The notes under the pieces are model-generated. The model was not told the DNA's origin and made no database searches. It worked only from the letters and a program-made list of their open reading frames with translations. Shown here piece after piece: positions 5,124 through 10,896 of a stretch of 10,896 nt of DNA. Position 1 is the first letter of the stretch. Each line of letters opens with the position of its first letter. This DNA is from an uncultured Pseudomonadota bacterium (GTDB taxonomy: Bacteria; Pseudomonadota; Alphaproteobacteria; Rs-D84): contig CAMVAB010000023.1 in the NCBI GenBank assembly GCA_947165335.1, forward strand, positions 1-10,896, given 5' to 3'. The position numbers were made by a program, and so were the translations under genes.

Positions 5124-6306
5124 AAAACATTTTTATTGTTCGGATACAAAATCACAACGTGGTGCGTCTATTAGTGAGGTTGTGTTGGCTGTCGCTATTG
5201 TTATTGCTGTATCACCTTTTATGTATAATCAAATTATAGATATGGCCAAAGAATCGCAAGATATAGCTATGGCAAATAAAATAGTAGCAACACGAGATAA
5301 TGTTATAAATTTTTTGCGCGTAAACCAAAACAAATGGACAGATACAGCAGAAATAAAATTAAGCGATGAAGAGTTAAAAAATATTTCTTCTTTTGCACAC
5401 AGTGGGTTTGTAGATAAATACAAAGTTAATGGGGCTATGATAAGTGATGTATATTTAGCATTCAGCATACCTGAATCAAATTTTAGAGCCGCTAATATTG
5501 CAAAACAAATTGGTGAAGATGCTGCTATAGTTCGCGAAGATGGTGTTGCGTATTCTCAAAGTTGGGCTGTAACAGCACCGGATGATTTTTATGTTGGCGA
5601 TCTGATTTTTAAAATAACTCGTGATTTTGCTGGTAATGATAAAGCAAAATTTTTACATCGCGGTACAATGGGCGAAGACGAATTAAACAAAATGCAACGA
5701 AATTTGCATATGAACAATTTCAACATATTTAATGTTAATGATATAGACTCAGTGTCTACAAAAATGGTAGATACAGAAACAGTATTTCTTGAAAGTGATA
5801 TTATCGATGCAAATACTATATATTTTCAATCCGGGGCAAATATGAATTCAACAAGTATAACCGTTGGTTCAATGCGTGTTACAGGTGATGCTAATGGATT
5901 CAGAATGATAACAGCTGACAAATTAAATGGGAATAAATATACGACAAACGGACGCATCATTGCAGACAGAGCAACGATTGGAAATTCAATAAATGTTGCG
6001 GGTAATTTTATTTTAAAATCGTCATCTGCAAAAACTGTTTCTGGATTTAGTGGTATATCTATGAGTAAACTTTTAATACCGTATTTATCGGCTACAGATA
6101 TGGTGTTTTTTGAAAACTTTGGTATCACTGTTTCTGGGGAACTGTTGCTTTCTGGGGTGGCACCTTTAAGAATAGGTGATTGGTCTTTCCCAACATTAAC
6201 ACCACCATCTTTTTCAAAATTAACATTGTCGCGTGCATCGATTCCGTCTGTACCAGATAAATATGAATTCAAAAAGATAACATCAAAAGATTGGCAGAAA
6301 AATTAA
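5110..6306 (+). CDS. Large prepilin-like protein 2, PilV-like minor pilin candidate
   Basis: 398 residues. An 18-residue basic leader ends in QRG; predicted cleavage after Gly18, then Ala-Ser-Ile-Ser-Glu with Glu23 at +5, and a hydrophobic helix to about 39. Residues 120-140 hold AANIAKQIGEDAAI, aligning with LAELVRRIGFYAKL in protein 1. At 199-213 the motif L.MNNFNIFNVN.ID aligns position by position with residues 210-224 of protein 3 and recalls the 'L.M.G..I.NV' element of PilV/shufflon constant regions. The rest is a run of short strand-and-turn units (TITVGS.., NSINVAGNF.., ITVSGELLLSG) suggesting a beta-helix. There are almost no cysteines apart from one in the leader. The ATG at 5110 lies within gene 1 with no good ribosome site, so translation is probably coupled. 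The next gene starts within its stop codon. Substrate or receptor unknown. Confidence 0.75.
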   Translation: MTVYRKHFYCSDTKSQRGASISEVVLAVAIVIAVSPFMYNQIIDMAKESQDIAMANKIVATRDNVINFLRVNQNKWTDTAEIKLSDEELKNISSFAHSGFVDKYKVNGAMISDVYLAFSIPESNFRAANIAKQIGEDAAIVREDGVAYSQSWAVTAPDDFYVGDLIFKITRDFAGNDKAKFLHRGTMGEDELNKMQRNLHMNNFNIFNVNDIDSVSTKMVDTETVFLESDIIDANTIYFQSGANMNSTSITVGSMRVTGDANGFRMITADKLNGNKYTTNGRIIADRATIGNSINVAGNFILKSSSAKTVSGFSGISMSKLLIPYLSATDMVFFENFGITVSGELLLSGVAPLRIGDWSFPTLTPPSFSKLTLSRASIPSVPDKYEFKKITSKDWQKN

Positions 6307-7622
6307 TGATAAAAAAACATTTATTTTTTAATCGTGATAATCAAAGAGGCGGGATGCTGGTTGAATTAATGATGTCCATTGCGCTGGCTGCAATTATTAT
6401 ACCTTTTGTATTTCGTTATCAACAAACATCTGTTTCACGTGCACGAAATATCGCGGTAGTAAGACAAATGGAAACTGTTCAAAATGCACTTGAACGATAC
6501 ATTGTTGAAAATAAAAATATTTTAATGCAGCCAACCGGCAAAAATATATCGCGTGTCAAAATAGAAGATTTAATAGATTATGGTTTGCCTGAATATATCG
6601 CACAAACTTATGCTGGTGATTATCAGTTGCGTATTTTAAAAAGTGCGGATCGAAATAATAAATCTGTATTACAAGGAATTGTGATTTTATCAAATGGTGA
6701 AATATCGCCGATACGCACGCGTGAAATAGTAAATCTTGGTGGGGGTAAATTTGGTTTTGTCGAAGGTAATTCTACATATGGTGGCTTTGGTGCATATCGT
6801 GTAAACGCTTCTGATTTTGGAGTGAATAATACCAAAGGTTTGATTGGTACAACAACAACAACGCGTGGAAGCAATGAATATTTATGGCGTGTTCCATCGG
6901 GTAATGAAGAAGATGCAACCATGTTATCACCATTGAATTTAGATGGTCACGATATAACCGATGTGAATTTCTTTGATGCAAGTAAATCGCGTTTTGAAGA
7001 AAAATTAAAAATCGGAAAAATAGATACCGGATCATTAGTTTTCACAAATCGTGCAACCATAGATGCGATATTTGCTACAAACAATGCAGTTGTTAATGGT
7101 GCGTTTACATCTGATTCAAGAAATGTGAATGTAGGTGGCACTTTAACATTAGCAGATTCAGGAAAGTTTTCTTCATTTTACACAAATGATTTATATGTGA
7201 ATACTTTGACTTTAAGTGGTTTTACAGTAAATTCTTCTTCTGATAAGCCATCGTCATTAAAAATAGTTGGCGATTTAGATTTGGTTTTGGGGCGCATAAC
7301 AGCAGCATATGTTTCAGTTGGTTATACTGGGTCGGTAACCCCACAATTAACAATAACTGATAAAATCCAAGATCCAAAAGATTCGAGCTTTTATTGGGAT
7401 GTCAAAGGTAAAAAGGCACGTTTTGCAGATATTAATTCACCGGAATTGTCGCGCATGGCTTCTATTGTGGTCGCTATGGAATCAAAGTCAGGGACGGCAT
7501 CGACAACTTTGTTTGCTGGGGTTTTGGCAAATTCAAATGCGACAGTATCTGATTACGTAAATGCTTTGAATAATATAAAAATTCAAGTCAGGGAAAAATA
7601 TCAAATGTTGAATTTGGAATAA
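6306..7622 (+). CDS. Large prepilin-like protein 3, PilV-like minor pilin candidate
   Basis: 438 residues from the ATG at 6306, which overlaps the TAA of gene 2 as TAATG, a classic coupling arrangement; an in-frame TTG at 6291 would add five residues and is less likely. The basic 15-residue leader ends in NQRG, then Gly-Met-Leu-Val-Glu with Glu20 at +5, and a hydrophobic helix to about 37. Residues about 75-100 hold DYGLP and a strand as in protein 1; 209-224 hold PLNLDGHDITDVNFFD, the counterpart of the protein 2 motif. Gly/Thr/Asn-rich beta units follow (VNVGGTLTLADSG, LKIVGDLDL) up to about 350, then a compact tail with an amphipathic helix before the end. It has no cysteines that I can see. 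Together with genes 1 and 2 it looks like a paralogous family made by duplication. A promoter for the next operon lies across its last codons. Confidence 0.75.
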   Translation: MIKKHLFFNRDNQRGGMLVELMMSIALAAIIIPFVFRYQQTSVSRARNIAVVRQMETVQNALERYIVENKNILMQPTGKNISRVKIEDLIDYGLPEYIAQTYAGDYQLRILKSADRNNKSVLQGIVILSNGEISPIRTREIVNLGGGKFGFVEGNSTYGGFGAYRVNASDFGVNNTKGLIGTTTTTRGSNEYLWRVPSGNEEDATMLSPLNLDGHDITDVNFFDASKSRFEEKLKIGKIDTGSLVFTNRATIDAIFATNNAVVNGAFTSDSRNVNVGGTLTLADSGKFSSFYTNDLYVNTLTLSGFTVNSSSDKPSSLKIVGDLDLVLGRITAAYVSVGYTGSVTPQLTITDKIQDPKDSSFYWDVKGKKARFADINSPELSRMASIVVAMESKSGTASTTLFAGVLANSNATVSDYVNALNNIKIQVREKYQMLNLE

Positions 7623-7635
7623 TTTGTGGTATAAA
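7608..7635 (+). promoter_or_regulatory. Promoter for the zinc-ribbon / rluD operon
   Basis: TTGAAT (7608-7613), 16-base spacer, TATAAA (7630-7635) preceded by TGG, an extended -10. The -35 lies in the last codons of the third prepilin gene. Predicted start near 7642, about 18 bases before the ATG at 7660, with an AGGA ribosome site in between. Confidence 0.55.
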
Positions 7636-7659
7636 ACTGTTTAAACAACAGGATTTGTC

Positions 7660-8166
7660 ATGAAAATAGTATGTGATTTTTGTAAAACAGAATATACATT
7701 GAACAAAAGACCAAATATGCCCGTGAAATGTGCAGTGTGTGGTCATGTTTGGACACCGCGCGTACCAATTTCTCAAAAAACAATAACAAAGTTTATTGCG
7801 GCTCTTTGTGCTTTTATTGCGGCATGTATATTTTCTTTTGTAGTAATTGTTAATTTCAATAATTCTGGGAACAAAGCGTTGATAACAAAAATAGATAACA
7901 AAAATATACATCTTGTTACGGATGAAAATGGTAATAATCGTATTTTTGTTTCGGGCGATATAACGAACACAACAAATGATATCTATGGGTTGCCTAATTT
8001 GATAATTGTTTCTCATGATGCAAATGGCAATGTTTTGTCGCGTCAAACATTTGTTCCGCCTGCAACTTTGATAGAAGGGAAAACAACAATAACATTTAAT
8101 TACATGTTATCTGTGAATCCTGAAAATGTGAAAAAGTTGACGGTTGAATTAAAGGAATCAAAATGA
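7660..8166 (+). CDS. Zinc-ribbon single-pass membrane protein (MJ0042-type, FxLYD/DUF3426-like)
   Basis: 168 residues. The N-terminus is a zinc ribbon: Cys5-x2-Cys8 and Cys24-x2-Cys27 followed by GHVW, the pattern of the MJ0042/zinc_ribbon_4 family common in alphaproteobacteria. A transmembrane segment runs from about 42 to 66. The periplasmic remainder has the shape of an FxLYD/DUF3426 domain: a strand ending VSGDITN, then LPNLIIVSHDANGNVL, PPATLIEG and a final strand pair ending in TVELKE. These proteins sit in the inner membrane with the zinc ribbon in the cytoplasm; their function is not established. AGGA at 7650-7653 serves the ATG. The stop overlaps the next start as ATGA. Confident of the domain layout; no specific role is offered. 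Confidence 0.8.
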   Translation: MKIVCDFCKTEYTLNKRPNMPVKCAVCGHVWTPRVPISQKTITKFIAALCAFIAACIFSFVVIVNFNNSGNKALITKIDNKNIHLVTDENGNNRIFVSGDITNTTNDIYGLPNLIIVSHDANGNVLSRQTFVPPATLIEGKTTITFNYMLSVNPENVKKLTVELKESK

Positions 8167-8636
8167 AGTTTTTGAACAGTTTAATTTTATCGATAATTTG
8201 TATTCCTGTATTTGCAGATACGACGCAAGTGCCGCCACCTGCGCCTGTGCAACGCGTCAGCGTGTTTTCGACAAGTGTTGATTGGGCTGCGGTTACGGGA
8301 CTGCCTTGGAATCAGTATGTCGGAAAAATAGAAGGCAAAAATAAATCTTTGGTTAAAGACGGTCTGGTATTATATTACCTTGATTCTTTTCCTTGTTATG
8401 GTGAAGCGGACAGTGTTCGTGTATGGGTTTCACCAAATGGAAAAATGAGTGGTCATTTGCGTATAGTCTGTGTTCATAAACCAGATACAATTTCGTTTGC
8501 TTGGCGTAATGCAAGTGAAGATGCAATTCAAGCAAAATCAACTGGTATTTTAACATGTCCAGTGGAAGGCAATAGAAATTTCAAAATAGATATTTCCAAA
8601 TGTGAAATTGGTAAAAATTGGAACGAATATAAATAA
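8163..8636 (+). CDS. Small secreted protein with four cysteines, unknown family
   Basis: 157 residues. Signal peptide 1-18 ending in VFA, cleavage likely before Asp19; the mature protein begins with a proline-rich stretch (TQVPPPAPVQ). The rest is about 125 residues of mixed strands with four cysteines (78, 103, 132, 147), an even number consistent with two disulfides in the periplasm or outside. Tryptophan and glycine content suggests a compact beta domain; the segment WVSPNGKMSGHLRIVC looks like a beta-hairpin. I recognise no family. The ATG overlaps the previous stop and follows AAGGA; the next gene begins directly after its TAA, so it is co-transcribed with the zinc-ribbon protein and rluD. 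Confidence 0.7.
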   Translation: MKFLNSLILSIICIPVFADTTQVPPPAPVQRVSVFSTSVDWAAVTGLPWNQYVGKIEGKNKSLVKDGLVLYYLDSFPCYGEADSVRVWVSPNGKMSGHLRIVCVHKPDTISFAWRNASEDAIQAKSTGILTCPVEGNRNFKIDISKCEIGKNWNEYK

Positions 8637-9596
8637 ATGAGCGATATAAAAAATTTCATTGTTGATGAACAAAATATAGGCGTCAGGGTTGATAAATTTT
8701 TATCAAATCAAATGCCTGAATTTTCGCGCAGTGAAATTCAAAAATTCAAAATAAATCGTCTTTATGGTACACCTGTAAAATTGTCTGAAAAAACAAAATT
8801 AGGTGATGAATTTGTTGTTGAAATCACAGATAAACAAACTGATGTCGCGTATGACAATATTTCAAATGATTTTGATTTAGACATTTTATACGAAGACGAT
8901 GATATAATCGTAATCGACAAACCGCGTGGTGTTGTTATGTACCCAAGTGCGGGTAATAAAACCGGGACGCTGGTCCAAAATCTGTTGGCGTATACTAAAT
9001 TGTCGACACTTGGTGGCCTGACACGTCCGGGGGTTGTGCATCGCCTTGATAAAGACACCAGTGGGGTGATGGTTTTTGCAAAAAGTGATGCGGCGTATCG
9101 TGGTTTGGTTAAAATATTTTCAACCCACGATTTAACGCGAAAATATATTGCATTTGTTTGGGGTGTCCCAACATGGGGTGGTGCGGAAATTACGGGAAAT
9201 ATTGCCCGTTCAAGTCGGAATCGACAAAAAATGAGCATGGTAAAAACGGGGGGCAAACCCGCACATACCATCGTCAATGTTGCTGACGTTTGGACAAAGC
9301 CAGGAATATCGCTTTTTCGTTGCACGCTGATGACGGGCCGAACACATCAAATTCGCGTTCATTTATCATCACATGGATATCCAGTATTATGTGATCCATT
9401 ATATGGTCGTGAAAAATCGCATATTGGTTCGGTGAAAGACCCAGAATTGTTGGAATTTTTAAAAACTCATAATGGGCAAATGTTGCATGCAGAAATTCTT
9501 GAATTTGTGCACCCGATAACTGGTGAAAAAATGCATTTCAAATCACGTATGCCGATTGACATGATGGAATTGAAAGAAATTCTTGATAACGAATAA
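8637..9596 (+). CDS. rluD: RluA-family 23S rRNA pseudouridine synthase, RluD-type
   Basis: 319 residues. The enzyme isomerises uridines to pseudouridine; RluD acts at 1911/1915/1917 in helix 69 of 23S rRNA, and RluC at other sites. The N-terminal 15-65 region is an S4-like RNA-binding domain (VDKFL..., SRSEIQ..., LGDEFVV). The catalytic motif is HRLDKDTSG (135-143) with Asp138 as nucleophile; also present are IDKPRGVVMYPS (94-105) and the GRTHQIRVHL block near 238-248, followed by GYPVLCDPLYG. The GG.TRPG run before the catalytic motif and the GKPAHT segment fit the RluD-type subgroup. Length is typical. The loop of the S4 domain is shorter and less conserved than usual. The ATG directly abuts the TAA of the preceding gene. 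Family certain; assignment to RluD rather than RluC is probable. Confidence 0.9.
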   Translation: MSDIKNFIVDEQNIGVRVDKFLSNQMPEFSRSEIQKFKINRLYGTPVKLSEKTKLGDEFVVEITDKQTDVAYDNISNDFDLDILYEDDDIIVIDKPRGVVMYPSAGNKTGTLVQNLLAYTKLSTLGGLTRPGVVHRLDKDTSGVMVFAKSDAAYRGLVKIFSTHDLTRKYIAFVWGVPTWGGAEITGNIARSSRNRQKMSMVKTGGKPAHTIVNVADVWTKPGISLFRCTLMTGRTHQIRVHLSSHGYPVLCDPLYGREKSHIGSVKDPELLEFLKTHNGQMLHAEILEFVHPITGEKMHFKSRMPIDMMELKEILDNE

Positions 9597-9616
9597 AAAT
9601 AATCGTTGTTTTTTGT
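9585..9616 (+). terminator. Weak intrinsic terminator after rluD
   Basis: GATAACGA (9585-9592) can pair with TCGTTGTT (9603-9610): eight pairs, two of them G-U, around an A-rich loop, followed by a T-run. It overlaps the last codons and stop of rluD. The stem has little G+C, so termination strength is doubtful. Confidence 0.35.
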
Positions 9617-9644
9617 TATTTTTCGCTTTCCTTATTTTTGAATC

Positions 9645-9675
9645 TATGATAAAATAAATACAAAAGTAAATGGAG
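9645..9675 (+). promoter_or_regulatory. Possible -10 and ribosome site before the cysteine-rich protein
   Basis: TATGAT at 9645-9650, preceded by C, resembles the -10 elements elsewhere in this window; only a poor -35 (TTCGCT at 9622-9627, 17-base spacer) is upstream. GGAG at 9672-9675 is seven bases before the ATG at 9683 and is a credible ribosome site. Confidence 0.4.
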
Positions 9676-9682
9676 AAAGGGG

Positions 9683-10896
9683 ATGAAAAACATCATCAAA
9701 ACGTTTAGTTTATTGACTTTAATCGCTGTAATTCCGGGGGCTTTCGCTGCTACATCGCGTGTCAGCATGATATCGAAAGCATCGCCACGTTTGCCGTCTT
9801 TGGCTGCGCTTGTTTCGGCGAATACTTCCACAACATCAACTAGTGGGACCATTTCGTATATGGCAGACATTGATTGTGTGAACAATTACACCGAATGTAT
9901 CAAGGGTGCAGATGCATGTGGTTCTGATTTTTCAGAATGTCCAACAAATATTGCATTGCATGCAAAAATGCCAAATTGTTTGAGTGTTTTGGCCCAATGT
10001 TCTTCATCCGGTATAGCAAGTTTGTTTGGAACAAGCAGTTTGGCTGCTATTACAACGCCGATTAAAAACGATTATGGCGATATTACGGGCTACACATACC
10101 CATCTGCGGGCAGTGCATTGGAACAAATGGTGACTGCATCTGCGTTGGCTAATCGTTTAAGCAAAGACCAATGTGTCAAAAAATACACATCATGTTTGCA
10201 CAAAGATTCTGTGTGTGGTGAAGATTTCGAATTGTGTACAACAGATACAGAATTCAAAAAACAAGCATTGTCCTGTGATTCTGTTTTAGCGCGCTGCCAA
10301 AATGACGGAAAAACAGAATTGTTTGGTTCAACTGCAAATGCAGAAACATTGGCGCCTGCCGCAAAGACGAGAATTGCTGAAATGATTGCAACTGGTGCAC
10401 AATTGGCTGCTGTTAACACAGTGTCTACATGCTATAAAGTGGCTGATCAATGCATAATGAATGCGTGTGCAAAGAACCCAACGCATTGTTTAACAGGTAA
10501 AAACAAAAAACAAGTCAAAATCGGTGATAATATCGCAGAAGGTAAGTCGACAACAGTAAATTCGGATGACATAACATCTGACACGACATCTGCATCTGAT
10601 GTTAAAAATTTCATCAAAAGTGCATGTTTAGATACAATTGGAACAAATAAATATTGCTATGCAACTGTTGCAGCTGAAAATTCTGGCAGCAATTTGAAAT
10701 TCAGCAGTGAAAAAATCAAATCTTACACTCATTTGAGCGAAGAAGAAATTGAAGATGTATTTGAAAATTTGTATGATGCGCGTATGCGTGAAAATTTAAA
10801 GAAATCTATCCAAGATTTAGCAGATAAATTTGACGCAAAAGCAAAAGACGCCTGTGTTGATACGATTTCAACATGTGCAATGCGTTCATGCGGTGG
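9683..10896 (+). CDS. Secreted cysteine-rich repeat protein, unknown family (3' end beyond window)
   Basis: 404 codons are present and the frame is open to the right edge. Signal peptide 1-22 ending in GAFA, then a Ser/Thr/Ala-rich linker to about 60. Two repeats follow, 99 residues apart: cysteines 65/72/79/86/99/106 and 164/171/178/185/198/205 with identical spacings of 7, 7, 7, 13, 7. Shared residues include CV..YT.C, CG.DF..C, C.SVLA.C and LFGS. Partial echoes occur later: Cys250/257/262/269 and Cys391/398/403, both starting C-x6-C-x4-C. Between them are helix-prone segments (ALEQMV, AAKTRIAEMI, about 343-385 charged). Cysteines at every seventh residue suggest helices with one disulfide-bonded face. 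The product is exported and probably extracellular or outer-surface. I recognise no family. A 20-residue-scale SD and -10 precede it. Confidence 0.75.
   Translation, partial: MKNIIKTFSLLTLIAVIPGAFAATSRVSMISKASPRLPSLAALVSANTSTTSTSGTISYMADIDCVNNYTECIKGADACGSDFSECPTNIALHAKMPNCLSVLAQCSSSGIASLFGTSSLAAITTPIKNDYGDITGYTYPSAGSALEQMVTASALANRLSKDQCVKKYTSCLHKDSVCGEDFELCTTDTEFKKQALSCDSVLARCQNDGKTELFGSTANAETLAPAAKTRIAEMIATGAQLAAVNTVSTCYKVADQCIMNACAKNPTHCLTGKNKKQVKIGDNIAEGKSTTVNSDDITSDTTSASDVKNFIKSACLDTIGTNKYCYATVAAENSGSNLKFSSEKIKSYTHLSEEEIEDVFENLYDARMRENLKKSIQDLADKFDAKAKDACVDTISTCAMRSCG

Noticed and set aside
5826..6272. 148-codon minus-strand frame opposite prepilin gene 2
   Set aside because: Antisense to a gene supported by a prepilin N-terminus and coupling on both sides; no domain or start signal.
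6291..6305. TTG start five codons upstream of prepilin gene 3
   Set aside because: The ATG at 6306 overlapping the previous stop as TAATG is a standard coupled start and still keeps a full basic leader.
3771..7622. Shufflon-type DNA inversion system in the PilV-like genes
   Set aside because: I saw no repeated inversion sites, no silent 3' cassettes and no recombinase in the window; the three genes are complete and in the same direction.
7588..8046. 152-codon minus-strand frame opposite the zinc-ribbon gene
   Set aside because: Cysteine/isoleucine/tyrosine-rich shadow with no start signals, overlapping a clear zinc-ribbon membrane protein gene.
8762..9325. Long open frame on the minus strand opposite rluD (187 codons)
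   Set aside because: It lies wholly opposite a certain, well-conserved gene, has no ribosome site or recognisable domain, and its composition is that expected of an antisense shadow.
9616..10419. Minus-strand frames opposite the cysteine-rich secreted protein
   Set aside because: The plus strand carries a signal peptide, ribosome site and exact amino-acid repeat across the region; the opposite frames show none of these.
1..10896. Insertion sequences, CRISPR arrays, tRNA or rRNA genes
   Set aside because: No transposase-like frame, terminal inverted repeats, direct-repeat array, cloverleaf or rRNA segment was recognised; all gaps between genes are under 150 bases.

Overview
The window reads as a dense, AT-rich stretch of a chromosome from a Gram-negative bacterium, most likely an uncultured, small-genome alphaproteobacterium of the gut/host-associated kind. 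Support for this: a DnaX with the alphaproteobacterial-style C-terminus (ending in a 'DPMV..A...F.GAEIV' block), a small protein resembling the alphaproteobacterial DUF4167 family, a zinc-ribbon/one-helix membrane protein of the MJ0042 type, and promoters with C just before the -10 (TTGCTAT...), as in alphaproteobacterial housekeeping promoters. The taxonomic call is inference; no rRNA or tRNA gene is present.

Left part, minus strand (1-3626). Reading leftward from the centre: a DUF4167-like small protein (3626-3309), then after its own strong promoter dnaX (3246-1717), a type IVb-like pilin (1700-1245) and an OmpA-like outer-membrane lipoprotein (1241-567), the last three tightly spaced as one operon. 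A further promoter drives a membrane-anchored OmpH/Skp-like coiled-coil protein that runs off the left edge (461-1).

Right part, plus strand (3771-10896). Three overlapping genes (3771-5123, 5110-6306, 6306-7622) encode a set of unusually large prepilin-like proteins (450, 398 and 438 residues). Each has a prepilin-peptidase-type N-terminus followed by a long, beta-rich, paralogous ectodomain; a motif shared by the second and third resembles the constant region of PilV-type tip pilins. A second promoter then starts an operon of a zinc-ribbon membrane protein (7660-8166), a small secreted orphan (8163-8636) and an RluD-type 23S rRNA pseudouridine synthase (8637-9596). The window ends inside a secreted cysteine-rich protein (9683 to beyond 10896) with a 99-residue internal repeat of heptad-spaced cysteines.

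How it fits together: a pilin, an OmpA-type peptidoglycan-binding lipoprotein and three PilV-like minor pilins lie within 7 kb around dnaX, so the window probably carries the subunit part of a type IVb-like surface filament. No assembly ATPase, platform protein, secretin or prepilin peptidase is present here; these would have to be elsewhere. The best leads are the triple large-prepilin operon, the heptad-cysteine repeat protein, a possible frameshift site in dnaX that would make a gamma subunit, and a divergent promoter pair that appears to share a single palindromic -35 hexamer.
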